Source: Fimbriiglobus sp.
GTDB lineage: Bacteria > Planctomycetota > Planctomycetia > Gemmatales > Gemmataceae
DNA length: 38,434 nucleotides
Direction: 5' to 3'
Assembly (NCBI GenBank): GCA_025351325.1
Contig: JANXWE010000142.1
Coordinates: 1 to 38,434 of the forward strand
Position numbers and translations under genes: made by a program
Shown: in pieces, positions 16,031 to 24,120 of the stretch
Layout of the letters: each line of letters starts with the position of its first letter
Numbering within the stretch: position 1 is the stretch's first letter
The notes under the pieces: model-generated
Told to the model about the DNA's origin: nothing
The model's database searches: none
Seen by the model: only the letters and a program-made list of their open reading frames with translations

Positions 16031-16723
16031 TCACATTTTACTTGGTTCGCTGCCACGCGGCGCCGAAAAAATCTGTTCGATTCGATCCAACAGCATTTTT
16101 GGTAAGTCAGCACGGACGACCCGACTTGCAGAATCCTCACGGTCGACGATCCAGGCATCGGTTTCGTAGCTGTCGAGCGTATTGGCAATTAGCAAATCCG
16201 CATCCGACTGAATCCGGGACCGTATGGCAATCGCCACGAGTTCTGCGTCGCTCACTCCGACTTCGAGTTTGAATTTCACAAGCACGCCGCGAAAGTGCCA
16301 GCGGCTACGCATCCAATCGACGAGTTTCGGTGTCGGTAAGAGCTTCATCCAGAGTTCGGGGTGCGTGCTTTTGATTTTTCCAGAGGTCGGTTCCCCAATA
16401 CGTTCCGAAGTACTCCCGGAATAGACCCCCGCCAATGCGTAATCGCTGACGGCAGCCGAATGGATGATCGCATCGAACGTCCCCGTTGGTATCAATTCCG
16501 TCAGGAATGCTTCGAGTTCGTCGAATGTCCGGTACGGTTTCACCGTGATTCCGTGTCCAGCGGCTACCGTTTCCGGTTGCGATGTCAGCAGTGTCACGGC
16601 ATGGCCGCGCGCCCACGCTTCCAAGGCCATCCGGGCGCCCGTACGACCAGTAAAAATATTCGTGATGCAGCGCACCCGATCGATGGGTGTCTGCGTGTTC
16701 CCCGCCGTGATCAGGATGTTCAT
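16031..16723 (-). CDS. Stand-alone phosphopantothenoylcysteine synthetase domain (CoaB-like)
   Basis: The 230-residue protein matches the C-terminal (CoaB) half of the bifunctional CoaBC enzyme, which joins 4'-phosphopantothenate and cysteine in coenzyme A synthesis. The start MNILITAGNTQTPID matches the family opening ILITAGGTxEPID. It is followed by TNIFTGRTGARMA, the AAVSDY motif and the conserved Lys of GKIKS. The C-terminal part has LLIANTLD, where the family has the Asn-containing ligand loop. The CoaC decarboxylase half is absent and not adjacent, so the organism must have it elsewhere or use this protein for another purpose. It is transcribed divergently from the PepSY gene across 112 bp. 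Confidence 0.75.
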   Translation of the reverse strand: MNILITAGNTQTPIDRVRCITNIFTGRTGARMALEAWARGHAVTLLTSQPETVAAGHGITVKPYRTFDELEAFLTELIPTGTFDAIIHSAAVSDYALAGVYSGSTSERIGEPTSGKIKSTHPELWMKLLPTPKLVDWMRSRWHFRGVLVKFKLEVGVSDAELVAIAIRSRIQSDADLLIANTLDSYETDAWIVDREDSASRVVRADLPKMLLDRIEQIFSAPRGSEPSKM

Positions 16724-16835
16724 GATGCACCACTTGGGAAATTGCTCGTTTTAACGCGCATTCACGCTTTCGCTATGGAAGTTTCCTTAAAACGATCTGT
16801 TGTACCGTCGAAATCCTCAGTAGGTTCCTGCCCCC

Positions 16836-17846
16836 ATGATCGTTTCCGAATCAAATGTAACCGATCCACCCATCGCAACGAAATCTTCGCGTCGGCCACT
16901 GCACAAGCGGATCATTCAGGTGTTACGTCGTAGCCACTTGTATTTCGGTCTGTTCCTATTTCCATGGGCCATCCTCTACGGTGTCACCGGGTTTTTATTC
17001 AACCACCCAACTGTATTCAGCGACCAACCAACGAAAAGCTTCGGCCGCGACGCATTGGTGGGAACTCCCCTTGATGGGCTTCCAACAGCGACTGAACAAG
17101 CCGCGCAAGTCGTCGCATTGTTGAATGAAAAGAAACAGCCGACGACACCGTTCCGGTTGGTCGGGGAAGCGAAATACAGCCGTGAATTCGCCTTCGCCAC
17201 CGTCAAAGCCGAGGGACAGACTGTCAGCGTGCTGGTGGATGTGAAGAACGGCCAAGGCACCGTACGGAGTGCCCCGTTGGAAGCCCCGAAACCAGAACTG
17301 CCAGCGGCACCATTCGCCATCGGACAAGCGGCAAAGGAGAACCCTGGTGGCCGGATCAGAGACAACGAACCTTCCAATACCGAAACCCTCAAACTCGATT
17401 TTCCCCTGCTGAACCGCGTGAAGGTAGCCATTCCGTCGATCCTAATCGCCACCGGATTTCCCAGTGGCGACATCACCGCGATTTCCGTACCTGATTTGAC
17501 CTTCCCGCTCGAAGCGGACGGCCAAATTTGGACGGCCACCTACACCTCAGCGGGGATACTCAGTGGTAGACCGACCGATTCCGTCGAAAAACCAGAACCG
17601 TCCGTGCGTCGATTCCTAACCGATCTGCATTTGTCTCACGGCTACTCCGGCGAACCGAATGCCCGTTGGTTCTGGGCGATCATCGTCGACGCGATGGCAT
17701 ACGTAATGTGCTTCTGGGGCCTAACGGGGTTGCTCATGTGGTGGCAAATCAAAGCCACGCGCAAACTCGGGGCCGTGGTGTTGGCACTCAGCGCTGTCGC
17801 ATCCGTGGCACTGGGAATGGGAATGTACGTCGCGACTGTGGGATGA
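16836..17846 (+). CDS. PepSY-associated membrane protein
   Basis: The 336-residue protein has a first transmembrane segment near residues 34-55 (HLYFGLFLFPWAILYGVTGFLF), a large periplasmic PepSY-like region, and two C-terminal helices (around 280-332). The segment LHLSHGYSG before the last helices carries His residues typical of PepSY_TM proteins, some of which are ferric-siderophore reductases or copper-linked proteins that bind haem. No flavin or NADPH domain is present, so it would need a partner. The gene stands alone upstream of a palindromic operator (17879). The start ATG 16836 has only AGTAGG at distance 14. An iron role is plausible but not shown. Confidence 0.75.
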   Translation: MIVSESNVTDPPIATKSSRRPLHKRIIQVLRRSHLYFGLFLFPWAILYGVTGFLFNHPTVFSDQPTKSFGRDALVGTPLDGLPTATEQAAQVVALLNEKKQPTTPFRLVGEAKYSREFAFATVKAEGQTVSVLVDVKNGQGTVRSAPLEAPKPELPAAPFAIGQAAKENPGGRIRDNEPSNTETLKLDFPLLNRVKVAIPSILIATGFPSGDITAISVPDLTFPLEADGQIWTATYTSAGILSGRPTDSVEKPEPSVRRFLTDLHLSHGYSGEPNARWFWAIIVDAMAYVMCFWGLTGLLMWWQIKATRKLGAVVLALSAVASVALGMGMYVATVG

Positions 17847-17862
17847 ACCAGACCCGATAGTA

Positions 17863-17894
17863 TTGACAAATCATAATAGTTAGCCTAGGCTAAC
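17863..17894 (+). promoter_or_regulatory. Promoter with 16-bp palindromic operator before the DUF1559 gene
   Basis: TTGACA (17863-17868) is a perfect -35 box, and 17 bp later TAGGCT (17886-17891) is a partial -10 box. A perfect palindrome, GTTAGCCTAGGCTAAC (17879-17894), covers the -10 region, where a repressor would block RNA polymerase. The TTAGCC/GGCTAA half-sites resemble operators of the DtxR/IdeR metal-dependent family (TTAGGTTAGGCTAACCTAA-like), but the match is partial and the regulator is not in the window. Confidence 0.5.
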
Positions 17895-17929
17895 CAAAAG
17901 TGTTTTTGTCACCTATTTGGAGTACCACC

Positions 17930-18997
17930 GTGCGAATACCCTACCGACGAGCGTTCACGCTCATCGAACTGCTGGTGGTGATTGCCATCATTGCGATTTT
18001 GATCGGGCTGTTGCTGCCGGCGGTACAGAAAGTCCGTGAAGCGGCCAGCCGGATCCAGTGTGCCAACAACTTGAAGCAGCTCGGATTGGGGCTGCACAAC
18101 CACGAGTCGAGCTTGGGTGTTTATCCCTCGGCGTACCAAACCACCGATCCTCGAGCCAACGGCACGGCCTACGGGGTGATGTTTGGGGACGACAACCGCA
18201 ATGGGCTACCCGGTTGGGCCTGGGGTACACAACTGTTGCCCTACCTCGAACAAGATAACCTCTATCGATCGTTCAACTTGAATGAACCGTGCTGGGCACC
18301 GGTCAACGCCACCGCCGCACATGCGAAGGTCAAACTGTTCCTCTGCCCCTCGGCGACTGGGGGCAGCGATGGTTTTGAAGTCCAACGAGTCGGGGCCGAT
18401 GCTCGTCACGGTGTGCCAATTGTGTTGAGCGGCGGGGCCAAAGTCGTCTTCGGCCATAGCCATTACGTCACGAATGCCGGCATCCACCAACCGTGGGGCC
18501 GCACCACGGCCTATTCGTACGACTTCGATCAGCCCGAGCCGATCCCGGAGTTCGGCAACCGGCCGGCCCGCATCGATGGCCCGTTCTACCGCAACTCCAA
18601 GACCCGAGTGGCGTCCGTTTCAGATGGTTTGTCGAACACGGTCTTCCTGGGTGAACACAGTTCGGTATTGAGCAACAAAACTTGGGTCGGGGTGGTACCG
18701 GGTGCCGTCACTCCGCCTCGGCTTGATCTTCGACCGTGGCCTTCGGAGAACAACACGGCGGGCTGCTTAGTCGGTGCTCACAGTGGGCCGGACACGCACG
18801 ATCATCCACAGGTGATCATTCACGCTCCGAACGATCCGTTCGGCCATACCGACCAAATGTGGGGCGAACACGGCTTCGGCTGCAATGTGCTGTTCGGCGA
18901 TGGTTCGGTGCGGTTCATCACCACATTCATCCGCCCGAATACTTGGGTTGCCTTGTCGACACGCGATGGCGGGGAGGCGATCAGTGCCGATTACTAA
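17930..18997 (+). CDS. DUF1559 prepilin-like protein
   Basis: This family is greatly expanded in planctomycetes. The 355-residue protein starts with a type IV pilin/pseudopilin signal ([19 protein letters not shown]), so it is likely cleaved and methylated at the Phe of AFTLIE and placed by a type II secretion or pilus machinery. The C-terminus has [14 protein letters not shown], the conserved H-X9-DG-type motif. The start is GTG at 17930 because GGAG lies 7 nt upstream; an earlier GTG at 17900 would add 10 residues and has no ribosome site. The function of the family is unknown. It overlaps the next gene by 14 nt. Confidence 0.9.
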   Translation: MRIPYRRAFTLIELLVVIAIIAILIGLLLPAVQKVREAASRIQCANNLKQLGLGLHNHESSLGVYPSAYQTTDPRANGTAYGVMFGDDNRNGLPGWAWGTQLLPYLEQDNLYRSFNLNEPCWAPVNATAAHAKVKLFLCPSATGGSDGFEVQRVGADARHGVPIVLSGGAKVVFGHSHYVTNAGIHQPWGRTTAYSYDFDQPEPIPEFGNRPARIDGPFYRNSKTRVASVSDGLSNTVFLGEHSSVLSNKTWVGVVPGAVTPPRLDLRPWPSENNTAGCLVGAHSGPDTHDHPQVIIHAPNDPFGHTDQMWGEHGFGCNVLFGDGSVRFITTFIRPNTWVALSTRDGGEAISADY

Positions 18998-19376
18998 CTC
19001 GCAATCGAACCAACGGATCGGCTGGATCGCCCTGGCGACCGTGGCCGTCGTACTCGTCATCGTGCTGGTATTGAGTCTGCGTACCCCACCGCAAATGGGG
19101 CCGGATGAAGAGGTGTTCAACACTGTGGACGCGTTGTACACGGCCGTGCGAAACCAAGACGACCGACAGTTGACGGCGTGCGAAGAGAAATTGAACGGCT
19201 ACCGGGACGCGGGCAAACTCCCGACTTCCGCCGCTGAGTCGCTCGCGGGCATCATCGCCCAGTCTCGTGATGGAAACTGGGAGTCGGCCGCCAAACGACT
19301 GTACGACTTCATGGCTGCCCAAAAACGGGACGGGTTCGCGCCCACACCCAAAGTGGACAAGCCGAAAAAGAAGTGA
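18984..19376 (+). CDS. Small single-helix membrane protein downstream of DUF1559
   Basis: This 130-residue protein starts with GTG at 18984, supported by a strong GGGGAGG (18971-18977) 6 nt upstream. The start lies inside the last codons of the DUF1559 gene (14-nt overlap), so the two are coupled. A transmembrane helix (residues 12-32, [19 protein letters not shown]) leaves a soluble helical domain of about 90 residues on the far side, ending in PKKK. Small genes like this are common behind DUF1559 genes; the function is unknown. A mobile element is inserted exactly at its stop codon, which is rebuilt by the target duplication. Confidence 0.8.
   Translation: MPITNSQSNQRIGWIALATVAVVLVIVLVLSLRTPPQMGPDEEVFNTVDALYTAVRNQDDRQLTACEEKLNGYRDAGKLPTSAAESLAGIIAQSRDGNWESAAKRLYDFMAAQKRDGFAPTPKVDKPKKK
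19368..19376. repeat. Target site duplication, left copy
   Basis: AAGAAGTGA, the last two sense codons and the stop of the upstream gene, is repeated exactly at 19545-19553, directly outside the inverted-repeat element. This is the mark of a 9-bp staggered insertion. Confidence 0.75.
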
Positions 19377-19544
19377 GGGTGCGCCAACGATTCTTGGAGT
19401 CTTTAAGACCCAAGAAGAACGTGGATGACGCGGATGAAACCCGGGATGAAGAGGATCGGAAAGAAATCGATCTTTTTCTGATCCTCCTCATCCGGACTTG
19501 GAGACGTCGTTTTCGAAATAGCCTCCAAGAATCTTTGGTACACC
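19377..19544. mobile_element. MITE-like element, 168 bp, with 22-bp inverted ends
   Basis: The ends 19378-19399 and 19523-19544 are inverted repeats identical at 19 of 22 positions. The inner 11 bp are perfect (GATTCTTGGAG against CTCCAAGAATC), and the outermost bases are GGTG/CACC. The element is flanked by 9-bp direct repeats (AAGAAGTGA). It has no room for a transposase, so it must have been moved by an enzyme encoded elsewhere. Nine-bp duplications are made by, for example, IS1 and IS4-type enzymes; the family here is not identified. It lies between two convergent genes and contains a long hairpin (19441-19495). Confidence 0.75.
19441..19495. repeat. Long internal palindrome of the MITE
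   Basis: The two halves pair around the centre ATCGAT (19466-19471). Counting pairs outward from 19468/19469 gives arms of about 27 bp with three mismatches and two G-U pairs. One strand would form a hairpin long enough to stop RNA polymerase or shield mRNA ends. It falls between the convergent genes ending at 19376 and 19558. Confidence 0.8.
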
Positions 19545-19553
19545 AAGAAGTGA
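19545..19553. repeat. Target site duplication, right copy
   Basis: AAGAAGTGA immediately follows the right inverted end and equals 19368-19376. Removing one copy and the element would leave the upstream gene with the same last codons and stop. Confidence 0.75.
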
Positions 19554-19557
19554 TCGC

Positions 19558-20304
19558 CTACTTCCGCAATGGATACGCAGCCTGGTTGAACGAGGCGGGA
19601 TCGAACGGATCGTTCGGATTCAATTTGCCCGGCTGGTTGACCTTGGGCTGCACCGCGAAATTCTCGGGTAGCTTCGCCGGCTCGATGGCCGGTATCGTCG
19701 CGGCAGTCAGTTGAATCGGATTCGCGGGGACGAGGGTTGGTTCCGGGCGCTTGACTGCCACCAACTGTGGAACCGAATCTGGCAGAGGAGTACCGTCACG
19801 CAGGGTGGCCCAGTACGACCACAGTTCGAGGTTCTTGTAAGCCGGATGTGCCTTCGACCCGAACGGCGCCACCTTCATTTTCCCGTGCGCTTCCAGCGAC
19901 TTCACCAAGAGAGGGCTGGAACCGGAATTGATCCGGTCGAGCTGTTTGACGGTCGCTCGCAAGTTCTGTTCGATGCCCGCCGCATTTTCATAGCCTTCCT
20001 CCAGCCGTTTCAATTTGAACGCACCGGCGTAGTCGTTCTTGCCATGGCAACCCATGCAGGCGTTCATCAAGATCGGATGGATTCTGGTCGCGAATATTTT
20101 CGATGAGGCACTGTTGAACGCCAGTGTCTCTTCCTCGATCACCGAGGCCATGGCCGGGATCAGCGCTGGGCTTTCGCTGACGGTTCGTTTCGCACGGGCC
20201 TTCAAAAGGGTCAAGCTCGAAACGGGCCGGCGGTCGAGCGGTTGGGCCGAAGCCACCGTGCCCAACCCGATGACCAACACGAATGCGAGTAGAATTTGTT
20301 TCAT
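19558..20304 (-). CDS. Exported mono-haem c-type cytochrome-like protein
   Basis: The 248-residue protein has a signal peptide (MKQILLAFVLVIGLGTVASA) and one haem c attachment motif, CMGCH, at residues 83-87, in HPILMNACMGCHGKNDYAG. A cytochrome-type domain of about 100 residues surrounds it. The context resembles planctomycete cytochrome domains that sit in the periplasm. A distal Met ligand could be that in HGKMKVAPFG, but this is a guess. The C-terminal 80 residues are rich in Pro and look disordered. ATG 20304 gives the signal peptide directly and has AGGA close before it; a longer frame to 20376 adds nothing recognisable. Redox partner unknown. Confidence 0.75.
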   Translation of the reverse strand: MKQILLAFVLVIGLGTVASAQPLDRRPVSSLTLLKARAKRTVSESPALIPAMASVIEEETLAFNSASSKIFATRIHPILMNACMGCHGKNDYAGAFKLKRLEEGYENAAGIEQNLRATVKQLDRINSGSSPLLVKSLEAHGKMKVAPFGSKAHPAYKNLELWSYWATLRDGTPLPDSVPQLVAVKRPEPTLVPANPIQLTAATIPAIEPAKLPENFAVQPKVNQPGKLNPNDPFDPASFNQAAYPLRK

Positions 20305-20481
20305 AGTCCTGGAGGGATAACCGGGCCAACGGAGTGCGTCAATCCGAAGGGGTGCACCGTGCGGCTCCGATTGCATCTTGCCGACGGTGCGTTGGTGCTT
20401 GTTCCCACACTTTTGACGGAACGCTTCTGCGAATGGTGATCGGACGCGCTCACCGACAACTGATTAGGAATAAGACAGGAT

Positions 20482-20958
20482 CTATTTTTTGTCGTCGCGG
20501 ATGAGAAAGACGAGTTGTTTGGCACAAAGTCCGATTTTATCGCCTGGACGCAGTTTCGTTGGGCCGTGAATCTTGGCCCCGTTCAACAGTGTTCCATTTT
20601 TTGACGCGATATCGTGGAGTTCGCAGGCACCATCACGGTGAACCACAATGGCACAGTGACGACGTGAGACGCATTCGTCGCGGATGATCACGGAATTGTC
20701 TGGCAGTCGTCCAACGCTGTTCACGCCGACCGTCAACGCGTGAAGCTGCTCCCCATCTTGCACCCAAAAACTTCGACTCGTGCTTACGCCGAATGCTCGC
20801 GTATCTCCTTGACCGGACTCGGACTCCTCCAACCAGCCCAAATCCCCACCGAGGGTCAATTGGCCGCAACCCAATTCCATCCGCTCCCGCGCAGCTCGGA
20901 ATTCAGCTTGCCGAGGCAAACCCTCCAGGTGCACACTTTGGAAACGCAAATCGGGCAC
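20482..20958 (-). CDS. FHA-domain protein
   Basis: The 158-residue protein has a forkhead-associated domain at about residues 76-154, which binds phosphothreonine peptides. The conserved positions are visible: VGRLPDN (G83, R84), the SRRH motif at 98-101, and DIASKNGTLLNG with N121-G122. The first 70 residues are not recognisable. The start is GTG at 20958, with GAGG 7 nt upstream. Part of that ribosome site can pair in a 5-bp hairpin (ACCTC/GAGGT). FHA proteins read out Ser/Thr kinase activity, so the kinase-tubulin proteins at 24121 and 27814 are possible clients, but this is only an inference from proximity. Confidence 0.88.
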   Translation of the reverse strand: MPDLRFQSVHLEGLPRQAEFRAARERMELGCGQLTLGGDLGWLEESESGQGDTRAFGVSTSRSFWVQDGEQLHALTVGVNSVGRLPDNSVIIRDECVSRRHCAIVVHRDGACELHDIASKNGTLLNGAKIHGPTKLRPGDKIGLCAKQLVFLIRDDKK

Positions 20959-21149
20959 AGTCCAACCTCATTGAAGAGGTGCAGGAACAACCATGACAAA
21001 TTCTATACCACTAACCATGCCAATATTCAACTGTGACTGTCTTTTTGGAATGAGAACCCCATTTCCATTCGGCATTTCGAAGCGGTTAACTCAAGACCAT
21101 CGAAGCCCGTCACTGGCGAAGAGTCGACCAGCTCACTATTTTTGACTGA

Positions 21150-22727
21150 ATGAAGCTTACTCACGTGCTGCATTTCCTCGGTTGGGCTGGGCTGTTCGGA
21201 CTCGCTTACACCCAGGCGCCCCTCTATTACTCCAATCAAAATCAGTACTGCTTACATGGCCTCGCTGCGGTTGATCGTGGACCACTCCACGACGATTGGC
21301 TCGCAAATACAGCCAGTCCGACGCCGGTCTTCGATGTCCTTATCTCGGTCACAGTGAAATATGGCCACGAGTTCGCCTTCTACGGGTATTACGTTCTGTT
21401 GCTCGGGTTGTACTGGAGCAGTCTCGTCGGATTGTTCGAACATCTCGCTGGAATTCAGGCGACGTCCCAGAGGCGGTTGGCCTTTGCAGCAGTCCTGATG
21501 CTGGCTCACTCCGCACTCCTGCGATGGGCCTCGTATCGGTTGTTCGATGCAGATTACCCGTGTTATCTCCAAGGCTGGCTGGCGGCTCAGTACATACTGG
21601 GGCCTGTCTTTCAGCCGTCGACGTTCGGCGTGTTTCTCATCGCTGGCATCCATCAATTCGTCCGGAATCGACCACTCTTGGCCGTGACGTGCTTGGGTCT
21701 GGCGTGCATCGGCCACGCGACCTATTTGCTTCCGGCCGGTATCCTCACGCTGACTTTTGCCGGCCTGCTTGTCGCCGACCGACGGCCGAGACAGGCCTTG
21801 GTGATCGCAGCAGCGGCACTGTTTCTCGTTCTGCCGGTGATTTTCGATATCGCAGCCAAGTTTCAGCCAACCACCCCGGAGGCGTTTGCCGAAGCGAGTC
21901 GCATTCTGGTGGAAGTTCGCATCCCCCACCACTGCGCACCACGACAGTGGTTCGATGCTGTGGCGGGGCTACAAGTGGCTTACGTGGCGGTGGCTTGGCT
22001 CCTCGGTCGACGGACGCGACTCTTTCCGATCATGGGCGTGTTGTTTATTTCTTCAATCTTGTTGACGCTCATTCAATTGGCCACCGGCAGTACCTCTCTC
22101 GCGTTGCTCTTCCCGTGGCGGAACTCGGTCGTGTTGCTACCGTTAGCCACGATGATCTTCGCCACTCGCCTGGTTCAATTCGCAGGCCGTTGGATCGAAT
22201 CGACGACGGTGACAGTATTCAGCATCTCCACGATCGTATCGGTGACAATCGCTGGCTTCGGAATCATGGCGTCGCACCAAAGCTATGCGACCAATGCCAC
22301 CGAAGAACCGCTGATGCAGTATGTCCGACTGAATCGCCGGCCGGGCGACCTCTATCTGTTGCCGGTGACGGTTCCCAACTTCGCGGGGAATCGCGGATCG
22401 ATCTCGGGTGATTTCAAACCCCGAAGGGGATTAGCGTCCGATGGACGGCTCATTCCCATCGATTACCAAAGGTTCCGCCTCGCCGCCGGAGTGCCAATTT
22501 ATGTCGACTTCAAAGCGATCCCGTACCGGGATGTCGACGTGCTGGAATGGTATCAACGTGTCCAATGGAACGCGGCCATCACCGAGGCCCGGGTAGTGAC
22601 ACGCAGTGAATTGGTTGCGCGCGGGATCACGCACGTGGTCGTGACCCGCGACCGCGATTTTACGGTCGAAGGAACCAAACTGCTCTTCGAAGACGACCAT
22701 TTCCGGTTGTACGGCGTGGTACCTTAA
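21150..22727 (+). CDS. Polytopic membrane protein, DUF6798-like
   Basis: The 525-residue protein has about ten transmembrane segments over residues 1-380 and a soluble C-terminal domain of about 140 residues. The latter includes RPGDLYLLPV, GVPIYVDFKAIPYRDVDVLEWY and the final GITHVVV-to-YGVVP region. That C-terminal pattern is the one I associate with DUF6798 proteins of planctomycetes; the overall layout resembles GT-C glycosyltransferases or O-antigen-type enzymes. The acidic loop motif of GT39 is not obvious, though YCLHGLAAVDRGPLHDDWLA in the first loop may be its equivalent. The gene meets the convergent mfnB gene with no bases between the two stops. Substrate unknown. Confidence 0.6.
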   Translation: MKLTHVLHFLGWAGLFGLAYTQAPLYYSNQNQYCLHGLAAVDRGPLHDDWLANTASPTPVFDVLISVTVKYGHEFAFYGYYVLLLGLYWSSLVGLFEHLAGIQATSQRRLAFAAVLMLAHSALLRWASYRLFDADYPCYLQGWLAAQYILGPVFQPSTFGVFLIAGIHQFVRNRPLLAVTCLGLACIGHATYLLPAGILTLTFAGLLVADRRPRQALVIAAAALFLVLPVIFDIAAKFQPTTPEAFAEASRILVEVRIPHHCAPRQWFDAVAGLQVAYVAVAWLLGRRTRLFPIMGVLFISSILLTLIQLATGSTSLALLFPWRNSVVLLPLATMIFATRLVQFAGRWIESTTVTVFSISTIVSVTIAGFGIMASHQSYATNATEEPLMQYVRLNRRPGDLYLLPVTVPNFAGNRGSISGDFKPRRGLASDGRLIPIDYQRFRLAAGVPIYVDFKAIPYRDVDVLEWYQRVQWNAAITEARVVTRSELVARGITHVVVTRDRDFTVEGTKLLFEDDHFRLYGVVP

Positions 22728-23429
22728 TCAAGCCGAAAGTGCTGTTTTCCATTTTTGAATACGCACAGGGTCGAGCATTCCTTCGCGGGTGCCCCCTGCG
22801 CAAACCGCACCGCGAACGGCGAACCAGTCCGGGGCTAGCGGCTTCAATTGCTTGAGATGTTCGAGCTTCAACGAACCCCCGAGCGCGATGGGAATGCCAC
22901 TCTTTTTCAAACTCGCCATGAGTTCGGTCAATTCGGCGAAGGGTAACGAATCGAGCAAGGTCGAGCCGTCTTTATTGAAGGTGTCGAAGAGCACGGCTTT
23001 GTAGCGGAACCGCCGCGCGAACTTGACGATCTCAGCCGGTGCGGGTGACTTCGCTTTCTCCCAGTCGGCATACGCCACCAGCACGACTTCCGTGCCCGTG
23101 CGAATCTGCCGCCGCGTTTCAAGCAAATCTTCGCCCCACCCGGGACTGTTACCGTAACCGGCCAAACCCCATTTCAAGAACTGAACGGGCAGTTGGAGGT
23201 GCCAATGGGCCTCGTTGAGGGCGTTGGGCGTCCATTCACCCAGAGCCGCACTCACCGGGACGGCCCCATTCACCACCGCCAGGACAGCCGCCAGGACTTC
23301 GTGGTGGGCAACGCCTAAGGGGCCATTGGACGGCTCTTTGACGTCGATGAGGTCGGCCCCGCCGGCCAACGCCACGGTGGCTTCCTCGGAGGAGCGAACG
23401 CTGATGAGTAATCGGGAGGGGGTCGTCAT
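22728..23429 (-). CDS. mfnB: (5-Formylfuran-3-yl)methyl phosphate synthase (MfnB-like)
   Basis: MfnB makes the furan ring of methanofuran from two glyceraldehyde-3-phosphate molecules. Bacterial forms occur where tetrahydromethanopterin-type C1 transfer is used, which includes planctomycetes. The 233-residue TIM-barrel protein has the family motifs LLISVRSSEEA near the start, DVKEPSNGPLG with the active-site Lys, QFLKWGLAGYG with a second Lys, and LFDTFNKDG. Near the end it has the phosphate-binding ALGGSLK and FAVRGAVC. Start ATG 23429 is fixed by the ATGA overlap with the ASCH gene; the longer frame to 23561 is rejected. Length is normal for the family. Confidence 0.85.
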   Translation of the reverse strand: MTTPSRLLISVRSSEEATVALAGGADLIDVKEPSNGPLGVAHHEVLAAVLAVVNGAVPVSAALGEWTPNALNEAHWHLQLPVQFLKWGLAGYGNSPGWGEDLLETRRQIRTGTEVVLVAYADWEKAKSPAPAEIVKFARRFRYKAVLFDTFNKDGSTLLDSLPFAELTELMASLKKSGIPIALGGSLKLEHLKQLKPLAPDWFAVRGAVCAGGTREGMLDPVRIQKWKTALSA

Positions 23430-23929
23430 GGTGCGGGAAATCCTTTTCGGGGGCCTTCGGGCGGATCGATCCAGACGACCGTCGGCAACGGTGCTTCCGC
23501 GATCACGACCTCTGGTAGAGTGTACCCCTTCACGGCGAAGAAAAAAGTATTCCCTGTCCATGGCGCAAACGGAACCAACTGCGCATTTTCAAATACGAAG
23601 CCGAACAGGCGCGGTGGGCGGAACCATTCCGCTGCGTTGCGGTGGCGTGGGCGATCGGTGGCAAATGCCTCGGGAGTGTCGTATCGAATGCAATCGACCA
23701 ACTCGGCTACGCCAAGAATACCACCCTGAAATTGCGCCAACGCTTTCAATTCCGGGGTGTCGAGGGCAGCCCAACCTTCCGGGCGAAGATCCGGAACTTT
23801 GGCGGCGTGGATTAATATCCGGTTCCGGCGCGAAACGTTCCAGGTTCGGATTTCGATGGTTTTGCGCCCGGAGACCAGTAAGGCCGCCCACGGTTGCTTG
23901 ACAGAAAGAGCATGCCAAACTTCGGTCAT
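23426..23929 (-). CDS. ASCH-domain protein coupled to mfnB
   Basis: ASCH domains share the PUA-like barrel and are thought to bind RNA or modified nucleosides; some are RNases or deaminate modified cytidines. The 167-residue protein shows the defining start ALSVKQPWAALLVSGRKTIEIRTW, with the conserved Lys and Glu of the GxKxxExR pattern, and RNRILIHAAK just after. The C-terminal half continues the barrel (LFGFVFENAQLV). Its stop overlaps the mfnB start by 4 nt, so the two are coupled. A link to methanofuran synthesis is not known for ASCH proteins. The start ATG 23929 lacks a good ribosome site (AAGG is 11 nt away). Confidence 0.82.
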   Translation of the reverse strand: MTEVWHALSVKQPWAALLVSGRKTIEIRTWNVSRRNRILIHAAKVPDLRPEGWAALDTPELKALAQFQGGILGVAELVDCIRYDTPEAFATDRPRHRNAAEWFRPPRLFGFVFENAQLVPFAPWTGNTFFFAVKGYTLPEVVIAEAPLPTVVWIDPPEGPRKGFPAP

Positions 23930-24120
23930 ATTCAGGCGGGACCTTAATTTTCACTTCGGGCCGCAATTGTTTAACCGTCACTGCCAACTTAGCGAAAATT
24001 CAGTGTCGGTGCGAAGTCTGCGCTTTTGCCAAACGTCGGGCGTGAGCTAAGAGATACGCAGGCGCAAACTTGCGACGCGGGATCACCGCCGCCAAGTTCA
24101 CCGTTTTGGAATTCGTCCGC

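Noticed and set aside
17900-17929. Upstream GTG start of the DUF1559 gene
   Set aside because: No ribosome site, and it would start close to the predicted transcription start; GTG 17930 has GGAG at proper spacing.
20959-21149. Possible small RNA or promoter in the AT-richer gap
   Set aside because: No hairpin with a T run and no paired promoter boxes convincing enough to report.
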